Assembly: GCA_040389045.1 (NCBI GenBank)
Contig: JAZKAT010000051.1
Coordinates: 1-63,388, forward strand
Source of the DNA: UBA5158 sp040389045
GTDB taxonomy: Bacteria > Pseudomonadota > Gammaproteobacteria > DSM-16500
Reading direction: 5' to 3'
Length of the DNA: 63,388 nucleotides
Shown: piece after piece, positions 7,795-16,842 of the stretch
Layout of the letters: each line of letters begins with the position of its first letter
How positions within the stretch are numbered: the stretch's first letter is position 1
Program-made: the position numbers and the translations under genes
Notes under the pieces: generated by a model
Seen by the model: only the letters and a program-made list of their open reading frames with translations
Told to the model about the DNA's origin: nothing
Databases searched by the model: none

Positions 7795-9651
7795 GTGCAA
7801 CTGAATCAAACACTATCCTATCGCTTTGGCATCTTTGCCATTTGCGCGGCTTATCTGGCTTTTCAACTGATTTATATCCCCTCTATCTGGCTGGAAGTCG
7901 ATGAATTATGGTATGCCCATCATATTTATCAATACACGGCCCACTTGCCTTATCTGGATTTCCCCCCTTACAAAACTGTCCTGGGTTATTACTTATTAAT
8001 GCTGCCCCTGTACTTTGTGCATGGGGTGTTAACACCAATCTATTTTATCAAAGGCCAAATCGCGGTAATTAATACCTTGCTGATAGCTACTGTAGGATGG
8101 TGGGCGGCGCGGCTATTTCAGCCGCGGGCGGTGTTTTATACGTTGGTGTTAATCCTTTCAAATCAATTATTTTTGATCTTTTCCACCGAATTGCGGGTGG
8201 ATATGTTATGCAGCTGGCTTTGTTTAATTGCCATTTTATTGTTGGTGAATTCACGCGTCGCCTGGGCGGGGGTGATCATTGGCCTGGCTTTTTTAACGTC
8301 GCAAAAAGCACTCTGGTATATCGCGGGAACTAATTTGGCGCTAGGCACTTATTGGCTTGCTACCAAGTGCGCCGCTAAAAATTTCCGGCCTATGCTTGTT
8401 TTTAATTTGGCAATGTTGCCGATAATTGCGGGCTACATTGCATTCTGGTCCACGGTTGCTAGTTTTCATGTCGTGTGGAGCAATGTCTTTTCTGAAGCTT
8501 ACACCCTCTCAAAAATGAATTATTACGCTGGTTCCTCGAATATTTATTGGCAATATGTGTTGCGCTGCGGTCCGCTGCTAGTGATGTTATTGCCGCTGAC
8601 CCTTTTAAACTTTTTTACGCCGGGATTAAGTAGACAGCGGTTTTTAGTGACGGCTTTGGGATTATTAAGTTTAGTGTTAATCGCCAGTTACCGACAATTT
8701 TTTCCTTATAACAGTGTGTTTTTATTTCCAGCTTATTTTGTGTTGTTTGCGGAATTTTTTTCGTGGGTGTTAACGCCGGGCAATCAAAACTTAAAAATCA
8801 GTCAACGCGGACTATTCTGGTTTTTTTCCGTGTATTTAGCGTGGCTGGTGGTTTTTGTGGTTTATCTGGATTTGCCAACGGAGTATTTTCTAGTCCTGCT
8901 GGTGCCTATGTTGTTTTGGCAAATGTTTCATGAGCAAGTACCTCTCAAAATGTCTGCGCTGTGGATGATAGGCTTGGTTTTGTTATTTACCGGTGTGTTT
9001 ATGCCACTGGCAGATTTTGGCAAATCCATGCATGTGCATGAAGCGGGTTACCAACAGGCTACCATTTCGTTAGCGAATGAATTGCTGCAAAAAGATGATT
9101 ATATCGCGGGAATTTTTATTTTTCATGATCGAGAACAATCACTGGCGGGATTTGAAAATCTGGTTCAGCCGGCGCAGGAATATGCGCAAACTGCTGATAT
9201 TAAGTTACTGCCTGTGCTGCCCGCTTCATTAAATATCACGCCAAAAACTGCCAAGCAAATGTTAACCGATTTGAAAAATGCGCGGTTGAAGTTGCTGGTT
9301 AATAACGTTCGCATTGCCGCACTACCCGCCGAAGTATTGGATTATTTGCGCTTAGAATATGAGCATTACTGGGGTGGGCTTTATTTGTATGCGCCGACCA
9401 TAGCGCTGGGGGAACAGCAATTTTTACTAAAGTTCAGCGGTAATTATACGGTGCAGAGTAATGGCAGTATCATGCTGGATGACGAGACCCTGGCGCCACA
9501 AACCACGCTGAAACTTGCGGCGGGTAAACATTCTTCTTATGCAAACAGTGCATATCGCTTGCGTTTAATTCCAGAAAAGAACGCAGCGCCATTAAATCTG
9601 GCGTTCCAGCATGATTGTGCGTATTGCTTTTTTAAAGAGCCATTGTTTTAG
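7795..9651 (+). CDS. GT-C fold membrane glycosyltransferase (GtrC/ArnT-like)
   Basis: This is a 618-residue integral membrane protein with ten or more hydrophobic segments up to about residue 410 and a soluble C-terminal periplasmic domain. The first loop holds WLEVDELWYAHH; acidic residues in this loop are the catalytic feature of GT-C enzymes that take sugars from polyprenyl phosphate donors. The start is GTG 7795, with AGGGGTGA upstream. It is followed by a GtrA-like flippase and a GtrB-like transferase, the same trio as in gtrABC O-antigen modification loci, so it is probably the final transferase acting on the periplasmic face. Acceptor and sugar are not known. Confidence 0.75.
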   Translation: MQLNQTLSYRFGIFAICAAYLAFQLIYIPSIWLEVDELWYAHHIYQYTAHLPYLDFPPYKTVLGYYLLMLPLYFVHGVLTPIYFIKGQIAVINTLLIATVGWWAARLFQPRAVFYTLVLILSNQLFLIFSTELRVDMLCSWLCLIAILLLVNSRVAWAGVIIGLAFLTSQKALWYIAGTNLALGTYWLATKCAAKNFRPMLVFNLAMLPIIAGYIAFWSTVASFHVVWSNVFSEAYTLSKMNYYAGSSNIYWQYVLRCGPLLVMLLPLTLLNFFTPGLSRQRFLVTALGLLSLVLIASYRQFFPYNSVFLFPAYFVLFAEFFSWVLTPGNQNLKISQRGLFWFFSVYLAWLVVFVVYLDLPTEYFLVLLVPMLFWQMFHEQVPLKMSALWMIGLVLLFTGVFMPLADFGKSMHVHEAGYQQATISLANELLQKDDYIAGIFIFHDREQSLAGFENLVQPAQEYAQTADIKLLPVLPASLNITPKTAKQMLTDLKNARLKLLVNNVRIAALPAEVLDYLRLEYEHYWGGLYLYAPTIALGEQQFLLKFSGNYTVQSNGSIMLDDETLAPQTTLKLAAGKHSSYANSAYRLRLIPEKNAAPLNLAFQHDCAYCFFKEPLF

Positions 9652-9704
9652 TATCTATAGTCATAATATACTGCGGTTTAGCAAGAATTAGATAAGGACC
9701 AGGG

Positions 9705-10118
9705 ATGATCGCGTTTCGCAGGCAGCTATTGGGTTTGTTTCAGGATAGTGTTTTATTGCGTTTTTTGATTATTGGCGCGATAAATACGGCATTTGGTTAC
9801 TTCGTATTCAGCGTGTTAATTTATAGTGGTTTGGATTATGTTGTGGCTTGTTTGATTGCCAGCATTATCGGCACACTTTTCAATTTTAAAACCCTGGGCA
9901 AAATTGTATTTCGGCAGTCTGACAATAAATTGCTCTTTCGATTTATTGGTGCATATGTTTTTTTATATTTCTTAAGTATTATCATCATTAAAATTGGCAC
10001 TTATTACCTGCGAAACCTTTATATTCTTGGCGCAATAAGTACATTTATTACGGCGAGTACGGCATTTTTTTTACATAAGTATATTGTATTTTACAGGATA
10101 CCTCATGCAGCTCATTAG
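9705..10118 (+). CDS. GtrA-family membrane protein (putative polyprenyl-phosphate-sugar flippase)
   Basis: The 137-residue protein has four hydrophobic segments and the GtrA N-terminal pattern FLIIGAINTAFGYFVFS. GtrA proteins are thought to flip undecaprenyl-phosphate-linked sugars across the inner membrane. The last 14 bp overlap the start of the next gene, a GtrB-like transferase, which indicates translational coupling. Start ATG 9705 has AAGGACCAGGG upstream. Confidence 0.85.
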   Translation: MIAFRRQLLGLFQDSVLLRFLIIGAINTAFGYFVFSVLIYSGLDYVVACLIASIIGTLFNFKTLGKIVFRQSDNKLLFRFIGAYVFLYFLSIIIIKIGTYYLRNLYILGAISTFITASTAFFLHKYIVFYRIPHAAH

Positions 10119-11034
10119 TGTAGTCACGCCTTGTTATAATGAAGAAGAAAATGTTGAAGAAATTTATCAGCAAATTAAGGCGGTTTTCGCCAATTTAAAA
10201 AAATATCAATATGAACATATTTTTATTGATAATGCTTCCTCTGATAAAACCGTCGCGATTTTAAAATCCTTAGCTGAGCGCGATAAAAATATTAAAGTTA
10301 TCGTCAATGCCAGAAATTTTGGGCATATTCGTTCACCTTTTTACGCTATGTTGCAGGCGCAGGGTGAAGCAGTGGTATTGCTGGCCGCTGATTTGCAAGA
10401 CCCCCCGCAATTAATTCATGATTTTATCAAACAATGGGAAGCAGGTTTTAAAGTCGTAGTCGGCGTCAAGCCCGCATCGAAAGAAGCTTTTCCCATGGCG
10501 GCAATCCGGCGTGCTTATTATAATTTTATTACCAAAATCGCGGACATGCGCTTAATTAAAAATTTTACCGGCTTTGGTTTGTATGACAAGAGTGTCATAA
10601 ACGTGCTGCGCAAGATTGATGATGCTTATCCTTATTTCCGGGGCTTGATTTCTGAAATTGGATTTCCAGTCGCGCAAATTCCATTTGAGCAACCCGTACG
10701 GGCGCGTGGCATTACCAAAAATAATTTTTACTCGCTTTATGATATGGCTATACTTGGCATTACCACCCATTCCAAATTACCGATTCGCATTGCGACCTTA
10801 GGCGGATTTTTTTTAGCGGTGCTAAGCTTCATTACCGCTTTGGTGTTTTTAATATTAAAACTCGCGCTCTGGGAGCATTTTCCGGTAGGCATTGCGCCAA
10901 TTTTAATTGGCATGTTTTTTCTGGCCTCTATGCAATTATTTTTCATTGGGATTTTGGGAGAGTATGTATTGTCTATACATACCCAGAGTTTAAAACGTCC
11001 CTTAGTGGTGGAGAGTGAACGAGTCAATTTTTAA
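10105..11034 (+). CDS. GtrB-like family 2 glycosyltransferase (polyprenyl-phosphate sugar synthase)
   Basis: The 309-residue protein has a cytosolic GT-A domain (SVVTPCYNEEENVEEIY at the start, metal motif region AADLQDPPQ near residue 95) and two C-terminal membrane helices at roughly 235-255 and 270-290, the DPM1/GtrB plan. It should charge undecaprenyl phosphate with a sugar from a nucleotide donor. The start is ATG 10105 inside the gtrA-like 3' end, with ACAGGA upstream; the longer reading from 10084 adds residues without family similarity. A 38-bp gap separates it from the epimerase gene, so the transfer trio and the sugar-making genes appear to be one unit. Confidence 0.85.
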   Translation: MQLISVVTPCYNEEENVEEIYQQIKAVFANLKKYQYEHIFIDNASSDKTVAILKSLAERDKNIKVIVNARNFGHIRSPFYAMLQAQGEAVVLLAADLQDPPQLIHDFIKQWEAGFKVVVGVKPASKEAFPMAAIRRAYYNFITKIADMRLIKNFTGFGLYDKSVINVLRKIDDAYPYFRGLISEIGFPVAQIPFEQPVRARGITKNNFYSLYDMAILGITTHSKLPIRIATLGGFFLAVLSFITALVFLILKLALWEHFPVGIAPILIGMFFLASMQLFFIGILGEYVLSIHTQSLKRPLVVESERVNF

Positions 11035-11072
11035 CGGAATTGTAATGGAATAAATACTATAAATGGAATTGT

Positions 11073-12125
11073 ATGGAACCCACCCGTCTGACGACAGATT
11101 TGAATTACATTTTGCAAAACACCGCCGCGGTATGGGCGGAATTTAAGAATAAAAAAATATTTATTACCGGTGGCACTGGTTTTATCGGCTCGTGGCTGCT
11201 GGAAACATTTCTCTGGGCAAACCGCACGTTGGAGTTAAATCTTTCGGTGACGTGTTTGACGCGTAATCCCCAAGCATTTGCCAGTAAAGCCCCGCATCTG
11301 GCTGCTGATCCCGCGTTATTGTTTATTACCGGCGATGTGAGGAATTTTGTTTTTCCCCATGAGCGTTTCAGTCATATCATTCATGGCGCCAGCGAAGCCA
11401 GCGCCAAGTTAAATCAAGAACATCCGCAATTAATGCTCGATACTATTATCCAGGGTACCCGCCATGTGCTGGACTTTGCTGCTTATGCGCAGACTCAAAA
11501 ATTATTGCTGCTAAGTTCGGGCGCGGTTTATGGAAAACAACCGGCGGAAATGACGCATGTAAGCGAAGCTTATTCCGGGCCCATTGATATATTGAATCCA
11601 CTATCGGCGCATGCGGTAGGTAAACATACCGCGGAACACATGTGTATATTGCATGCGACCAAACATCCTTTGCAAATTAAGATCGCGCGCTGTTTTGCTT
11701 TTGTTGGACCTTACTTACCGCTGGAACGACATTTTGCCATGGGTAATTTTATTCGCGATGCCATGTCAGGGAAAACCATAGTCGTGGAAGGTGATGGCAC
11801 ACCTTACCGTTCTTATCAATACGCCGCGGATTTAATGATTTGGTTATTGAAAATTTTATGTCACGGTGAATCTTGTGTACCCTATAACGTAGGTTCGGAT
11901 GAGCCTATCTCGATTGCGGAACTTGCCAAACTAGTCGCTAACTGCGTAGCACCCGGTTTACCCGTTACCATCGCGCAAGCCGCCGATAAAAATAAACCGG
12001 CTATACGTTATATTCCCGACGTACAGCGCGCGCAACAACAACTTGGCTTAGCTACCACCATAAAATTACCCGATGCAATTCGTAAAACCGTCAATTTCTA
12101 TGCCAGGGAAACCATTCATGATTAA
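11073..12125 (+). CDS. NAD-dependent epimerase/dehydratase (extended SDR) with His in place of catalytic Tyr
   Basis: The 350-residue extended short-chain dehydrogenase has the NAD-binding motif FITGGTGFIGSW at about residue 30 and the C-terminal sugar-nucleotide part with YRSYQYAADL and YNVGSDEPIS. The usual YxxxK catalytic pair lies in SAHAVGKHTAEH, so the position of Tyr holds His while Lys remains. The nucleotides (GCG CAT GCG GTA GGT AAA) show no frameshift. Members of this family epimerise, dehydrate or decarboxylate nucleotide sugars. The stop overlaps the start of the TPP enzyme by 8 bp (ATGATTAA). It probably provides a modified sugar for the same pathway; the exact reaction cannot be named. 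Confidence 0.8.
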   Translation: MEPTRLTTDLNYILQNTAAVWAEFKNKKIFITGGTGFIGSWLLETFLWANRTLELNLSVTCLTRNPQAFASKAPHLAADPALLFITGDVRNFVFPHERFSHIIHGASEASAKLNQEHPQLMLDTIIQGTRHVLDFAAYAQTQKLLLLSSGAVYGKQPAEMTHVSEAYSGPIDILNPLSAHAVGKHTAEHMCILHATKHPLQIKIARCFAFVGPYLPLERHFAMGNFIRDAMSGKTIVVEGDGTPYRSYQYAADLMIWLLKILCHGESCVPYNVGSDEPISIAELAKLVANCVAPGLPVTIAQAADKNKPAIRYIPDVQRAQQQLGLATTIKLPDAIRKTVNFYARETIHD

Positions 12126-13929
12126 AGTGACTGACTATATCGCCAATTTTTTGGTGGAGCAGGGCATAAAGCAGGTTTTTATGTTGACTGGTGGCGGTGC
12201 CATGCATTTGAATGATTCTCTCGCTAAACATGCTGGTTTGTCGGTGATTTTTAATCATCATGAACAAGCTTGCGCGATGGCGGCCGAAAGTTATGCGCGC
12301 TTAACGAATAAAATCGCACTAGTCAATGTCACTACCGGGCCGGGTTGTTATAACACTTTGAATGGTGTATTTGGAGCATGGACCGATTCCATTCCCATGT
12401 TAGTGATTTCAGGACAAGTGCGTTATGACACTACCTTGAAGAGCGTAGGTTTACCGTTACGACAAATGGGCGACCAGGAGTGTGACATTGTCGCCTCCGT
12501 CACACCTATCACCAAGTACGCCGCTATGGTCACCGACGCGAATGACATAGGTTATCATTTGGAAAAGGCTTTATATTTTGCTTTACAGGGACGTCCTGGG
12601 CCGGTGTGGTTAGATATTCCCATGAATATTCAGGGTGCGCAAATTGAGCCAGCAAACTTGCGCGGTTATGATTTTATAACGATTGATAAACCCTTAGTGC
12701 CGCGCATCAGTAATGCCATCATCGCCGATGTTATCGAAAAAATTAAAGCGGCTGACCGCCCGGTTATTTTTGTCGGGACGGGTGTGCGTCTGGCGGGCAT
12801 GCAATCCGCCTTATTGAAATTGGTTGCCACCTTGAAAATTCCTATCGTCACCGCGTTTAACGCGCATGACTTGGTGCCTGATGATAATGCTTATTATGTA
12901 GGTAGGCCGGGCACAATTGGTGATCGCGCGGGAAATTTTGCCGTGCAAAATGCAGATTTATTAATTGTGCTGGGTTGCCGGCTCAACATCCGGCAAATTG
13001 GTTATTTCTGGCAGAGTTTCGCCAGGGCCGCTGTTAAAATCGCCATTGATATCGATGCCGTCGAATTACAAAAACCCACCGTTAAAATTGATTTTCCTAT
13101 CCACGGTGATTTGCGCGATTTTATCGTGCGCGCGCTGCGTTACGCGCAGCATGAAACTATGCCGGACAAGAGCCAATGGTTAACCTGGTGCAAAACACGC
13201 AAGCAAAAATATCCCGTGGTGTTGCCGGAATACTGGCAACGCACTGATTCAATTAATCCCTACTGTTTCATGCAAACGCTCAGCAATCAGTTAACTGAAG
13301 ATGCCATAATTGTTACCGCCAATGCCACCGCCTGTATCACAGCATTTCAAACGATAGCAATCAAAGCAGGACAGCGCTTATATTCTAACTCGGGTTCCGC
13401 ATCGATGGGTTATGATTTACCGGCGGCGATTGGGGCTTGCATAGGCGCAAACCGACACCCTGTTATTTGTCTGGCAGGTGATGGCAGTATCCAGCTCAAT
13501 ATTCAGGAATTAGCAACCATACGCCATTATCAATTGCCAATTAAAATTTTCTGGTTAAATAATGATGGTTATCATTCCATACGCCAAACGCAAAATAATT
13601 TTTTTGGTAAACCTTATGTAGGGACGGATACCAGCAGCGGCTTATTTTTTCCAAACGCGGAAAAAATCGCGGCCGCTTATGAGTTAGCTTATTACCGCTG
13701 TGAAAATCATACCGATATGAGTGCTAATATTAGCGCTGCCTTAAATCATGATGGGCCAGTGATTTGTGAAGTAATGTTGACAACAGAACAGGTTTTTGCG
13801 CCAAAAACGAGTTCAAAACGGCTGGCGGATGGCAGGATGGTGTCCCGGCCGCTGGAAGATCTCGCGCCATTTCTTGAGCGCGATGAATTGCAAGATAATA
13901 TGTTAATTGAATTGCTGGCGGAAGAATAA
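12118..13929 (+). CDS. Thiamine-diphosphate-dependent enzyme, acetolactate-synthase-like
   Basis: This is a 603-residue protein of the acetohydroxyacid synthase fold. The N-terminal pyrimidine-binding domain has the catalytic Glu in HHEQACAMAAESYAR (near residue 55), a central Rossmann-like domain follows, and the C-terminal TPP domain has GDGSIQLNIQE ... WLNNDGY, the GDG-(about 25)-NN cofactor motif. The start is ATG 12118, overlapping the epimerase stop; an upstream reading from 12073 is a frame extension. Catabolic or valine-pathway acetolactate synthase is unlikely, because the gene sits between a sugar epimerase and a NeuB-like gene and has no regulatory subunit beside it. ALS-like enzymes in glycan loci, such as YerE, attach a two-carbon unit to a keto-sugar, and that kind of reaction fits here. 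Confidence 0.8.
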   Translation: MIKVTDYIANFLVEQGIKQVFMLTGGGAMHLNDSLAKHAGLSVIFNHHEQACAMAAESYARLTNKIALVNVTTGPGCYNTLNGVFGAWTDSIPMLVISGQVRYDTTLKSVGLPLRQMGDQECDIVASVTPITKYAAMVTDANDIGYHLEKALYFALQGRPGPVWLDIPMNIQGAQIEPANLRGYDFITIDKPLVPRISNAIIADVIEKIKAADRPVIFVGTGVRLAGMQSALLKLVATLKIPIVTAFNAHDLVPDDNAYYVGRPGTIGDRAGNFAVQNADLLIVLGCRLNIRQIGYFWQSFARAAVKIAIDIDAVELQKPTVKIDFPIHGDLRDFIVRALRYAQHETMPDKSQWLTWCKTRKQKYPVVLPEYWQRTDSINPYCFMQTLSNQLTEDAIIVTANATACITAFQTIAIKAGQRLYSNSGSASMGYDLPAAIGACIGANRHPVICLAGDGSIQLNIQELATIRHYQLPIKIFWLNNDGYHSIRQTQNNFFGKPYVGTDTSSGLFFPNAEKIAAAYELAYYRCENHTDMSANISAALNHDGPVICEVMLTTEQVFAPKTSSKRLADGRMVSRPLEDLAPFLERDELQDNMLIELLAEE

Positions 13930-13941
13930 CAGGGAGTACCT

Positions 13942-15054
13942 ATGCAGGCTACGGATAAAAATATTTTTACGGATTTATTTGTGCTTGAGCTGGCGAACAA
14001 TCATTGGGGCAAAGTCGAGCGCGGTTTAAAAATTATTGAAGAATTTAGTAAAATTGTCCGTTTTAACAATATCCGCGCCGCGATTAAATTACAATTTCGC
14101 GATGTGGGGCATTTTATTCACAAGGATTTTCAAGATAACAATGCGATTCGTTATATCAAGAAGACCCGCGACACCAAACTTACCAATGAAGATTTTTCCG
14201 TATTAGTCAAAGCCATTAAAGCGGGTGGCTGTATACCGATGGCAACGCCATTTGATGAAGCATCGGTGGATTTATGTAGCGATCTTTATTTGCCTATGAT
14301 TAAAGTCGCCAGTTCTTCTATCAATGACTGGACGTTAATTGAAAAAATTGCACGTACTAAAAAACCCGTTATTGTTTCCACCGGCGGTTCCAGTTTGAAA
14401 GATTTAGATGATGTGGTGTTGTTTTTTAATAACCGACATATTCCGCTGGGGATTAATCATTGTGTTTCCATTTATCCTAGTGAAGATTCGGAATTGGAAT
14501 TGAATCAAATTGATTTTTTGAAGAACCGTTATCCGGGGCATGTTATTGGTTTTTCCACTCATGAGTTTAATGATTGGGAAACATCCATCACGATTTGCTA
14601 TGCCAAAGGCGCGCGTATGTTTGAACGGCATATTGATATTGATGATGGCACTATACCGGTATCGCCTTATTGCTCTTTGCCAGGGCAAATAGATGCGTGG
14701 TTTAAAGCTTATAAAAAAGCGCAAATCATGTGTGGCCCGCCGGGTACGCAAAAACGCTTGCCGCCAAACAAAGAAGTAAAATATTTGGAGAACCTGGTGC
14801 GTGGGATCTATGCAAAACGTGATTTACCGGCCGGGTATAAATTGACACATCAAAATATGGAGCAAGATGTTTATGCGGCGGTACCACTGCAGCAGGGCCA
14901 GATTTCCGGGCGTGAGTTAATGAGTGGGGAAGTGTTGTTGCGGGATATATCTATGGATGCCCCGCTTAAAATTGATGATATTGATTGTGAATATGCGAAG
15001 GCGCCGGAGTTGAAAACATTGATATATCAACGCGGGATTGAGGTAGAGGAGTAG
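13942..15054 (+). CDS. NeuB-family synthase (N-acetylneuraminate/nonulosonate synthase-like) with SAF domain
   Basis: The 370-residue protein has a TIM-barrel PEP-condensing domain followed by an antifreeze-like SAF domain. Markers are ELANNHWGKVERG at the start, AAIKLQF, KVASSSINDWTLIEKI, IVSTGG, and GFSTHEFND with ERHID (metal and PEP site), then VRGIYAKRDLPAGYKLTHQNM for the SAF part (about 280-345). Family members condense phosphoenolpyruvate with an amino-sugar to make sialic, legionaminic or pseudaminic acids. No UDP-GlcNAc epimerase/hydrolase (NeuC type), no CMP-sugar synthetase and no acetyltransferase lie in this window, and the TPP enzyme is just 12 bp upstream. The substrate is therefore probably not the standard one, and the neuB symbol is withheld. 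Confidence 0.82.
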   Translation: MQATDKNIFTDLFVLELANNHWGKVERGLKIIEEFSKIVRFNNIRAAIKLQFRDVGHFIHKDFQDNNAIRYIKKTRDTKLTNEDFSVLVKAIKAGGCIPMATPFDEASVDLCSDLYLPMIKVASSSINDWTLIEKIARTKKPVIVSTGGSSLKDLDDVVLFFNNRHIPLGINHCVSIYPSEDSELELNQIDFLKNRYPGHVIGFSTHEFNDWETSITICYAKGARMFERHIDIDDGTIPVSPYCSLPGQIDAWFKAYKKAQIMCGPPGTQKRLPPNKEVKYLENLVRGIYAKRDLPAGYKLTHQNMEQDVYAAVPLQQGQISGRELMSGEVLLRDISMDAPLKIDDIDCEYAKAPELKTLIYQRGIEVEE

Positions 15055-15102
15055 GGTACCCTCACCCCTCAAAAGCTCTTGTAGGTTGTAAAAAACTACA
15101 TC

Positions 15103-15232
15103 TGTCATTCCCGCGCAGGCGGGAATCCATTTATAGAGGCACCCATCCAATGAATGGATTCCCGCCTGCGCGGGAATGACAGTGGCGCGGAATGACAGTG
15201 GCCGGAATGACAGTGCTGCGGGAATGACAGTG
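15103..15232. repeat. Family A repeat: inverted pair plus three truncated tandem arms
   Basis: A complete forward arm (from 15103) and a complete reverse arm ending near 15182 enclose about 22 bp and could fold into a long hairpin. They are followed by three shortened copies of GGAATGACAGTG in tandem up to 15232. The element lies in the 231-bp gap between the NeuB-like gene and murJ; no other feature is seen there apart from a CCCTCACCCCTC fragment resembling the end of repeat C at 15059. Confidence 0.9.
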
Positions 15233-15285
15233 GTCTTATGTTTATGTTAAAATCCCCCCACACAACTACCAAATAATCCAAAATC

Positions 15286-16842
15286 ATGAGCAAATCGCTA
15301 GTTAAATCCACTTCCGCCGTTGCCGGTATGACCATGATCTCACGGGTGTTTGGTTTTATCCGGGACATGGTGACTGCCCACCTTTTTGGCGCGAGTTTAT
15401 TTTCGGATGCGTTTTTTGTTGCCTTCCGTATCCCCAATTTTATGCGCCGCTTGTTTGCCGAAGGTTCTTTCGCCCAGGCGTTTGTTCCCGTGTTGTCAGA
15501 ATATCAAAAGCAAAAATCCCCAGAGGAAATTAAAACATTTCTCAACTCCATGGCCGGTACCCTGGGCGCGGTCTTGTTAATCGTCACGTTTTTTGGCATT
15601 TTGGGCGCGCCCGTTATCGTGCGTTTATTCGCTCCGGGCTATATGCCAGGTAGTGAGCGTTATGATTTAGCAGTTATGATGTTGCGGATTACTTTCCCTT
15701 ATCTGTTACTGATTTCATTAACCGCTTTTTCAGGCGCAATCCTGAATACTTACAGCCGTTTTTGGGTGGCGGCATTCACGCCCGTGTTTTTAAATATTTC
15801 CATGATCGCTACCGCCATTTGGCTGGCGCCCCATTTACATATTCCTATTGTGGCATTGGCCTGGGGTGTGTTTATCGCCGGGATAGTGCAGTTATTTTTT
15901 CAATTACCGTTTTTGCATAAAATGGGTTTGCTGCCGCACCCAAAAATTGACTTTCGCAATACTGGGGTCACGAAAGTTTTGAAATTAATGGTGCCAGCAT
16001 TATTTGGCGTGTCGGTTTCGCAAATTAATTTATTGCTGGATACATTGTTTGCATCATTCTTAGTAGTAGGCAGTGTGTCCTGGTTGTATTTTTCCGACCG
16101 GTTAATGGAGTTTCCCTTAGGCGTGTTTGGCGTGGCGATCTCAACCGTCATTTTACCGCATTTATCACGCCACCATGCCACCAAGTCCACAGTTGATTTT
16201 TCTTTAACGCTTGATTGGGCGTTGCGTTGCGTATTATTAGTGGGCTTACCCGCGGCCGTGGTATTAGCGGTGATTTCCGGGCCATTGCTCAGCACTTTAT
16301 TGCAGTACGGACACTTTGACGGACACGCGGTAATCATGGCGCGACAAAGTTTATCCGCCTTTGCGATTGGCATAGCGCCATTCATGTTAATTAAAATTCT
16401 GGCGGCCGGTTTTTACGCCAAGCAAGATGTGCGCACGCCAGTGCGTATTGGTATTTTGGCTATGGTTTCCAATATGGTTTTCAATGCCATCTTAATTTGG
16501 CCATTGAAACATGCGGGTATTGCGCTGGCAACATCATTGGCTTCACTCGTTAATTGTGGTTTTTTGTATTATTACTTACGCAAAGGCAATATCTATCAAC
16601 CCCGCGCGGGCTGGAAATCATTTATCTATCGATTAATGTTCGCAAACAGTTTAGTAGCTATCTGGCTATGGTTTGGTGCGGGAGATTTGCAAGCGTGGAT
16701 TACCCATCCAGCCATGTGGCGAGGTATCCATTTGCTGATGTTATTAACTTCCTCAGTTGGAATATATTTTTTTGGATTATGGATGGTTGGGGTAAGGCCG
16801 CGCCATATTTTAATTCCGCAGCAATCCATTGCGACGTCATGA
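15286..16842 (+). CDS. murJ: Lipid II flippase MurJ
   Basis: This 518-residue MOP-superfamily membrane protein with about 14 hydrophobic segments moves lipid II to the periplasmic side for peptidoglycan synthesis. Diagnostic segments are SAVAGMTMISRVFGFIRD at the N-terminus, AFFVAFRIPNFMRRLFAEGSFAQAFVPV, and GVAISTVILPHLSRHHA. The length matches the family (about 511-520). It usually neighbours ribF or rpsT in gammaproteobacteria; here three unrecognised genes separate it from ribF. Its last 6 bp overlap the convergent coiled-coil gene. Confidence 0.96.
   Translation: MSKSLVKSTSAVAGMTMISRVFGFIRDMVTAHLFGASLFSDAFFVAFRIPNFMRRLFAEGSFAQAFVPVLSEYQKQKSPEEIKTFLNSMAGTLGAVLLIVTFFGILGAPVIVRLFAPGYMPGSERYDLAVMMLRITFPYLLLISLTAFSGAILNTYSRFWVAAFTPVFLNISMIATAIWLAPHLHIPIVALAWGVFIAGIVQLFFQLPFLHKMGLLPHPKIDFRNTGVTKVLKLMVPALFGVSVSQINLLLDTLFASFLVVGSVSWLYFSDRLMEFPLGVFGVAISTVILPHLSRHHATKSTVDFSLTLDWALRCVLLVGLPAAVVLAVISGPLLSTLLQYGHFDGHAVIMARQSLSAFAIGIAPFMLIKILAAGFYAKQDVRTPVRIGILAMVSNMVFNAILIWPLKHAGIALATSLASLVNCGFLYYYLRKGNIYQPRAGWKSFIYRLMFANSLVAIWLWFGAGDLQAWITHPAMWRGIHLLMLLTSSVGIYFFGLWMVGVRPRHILIPQQSIATS

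Noticed and set aside
7795..9651. arnT assignment
   Set aside because: The GT-C fold and first-loop acidic residues fit, but the context is gtrA/gtrB-like and no arn genes adjoin it.
12118..13929. Acetolactate synthase of branched-chain amino acid synthesis (ilvB)
   Set aside because: There is no small subunit or other ilv gene, and the gene is translationally coupled to a sugar epimerase and followed by a NeuB-like gene.
13942..15054. True sialic acid (Neu5Ac) synthase
   Set aside because: Family membership is clear, but no NeuC or CMP-sialate synthetase lies nearby and the neighbours do not fit, so the specific substrate name is not supported.
15103..15232. CRISPR array
   Set aside because: The repeated units are inverted and truncated with almost no spacers; they belong to repeat family A found at five other loci, and there are no cas genes.
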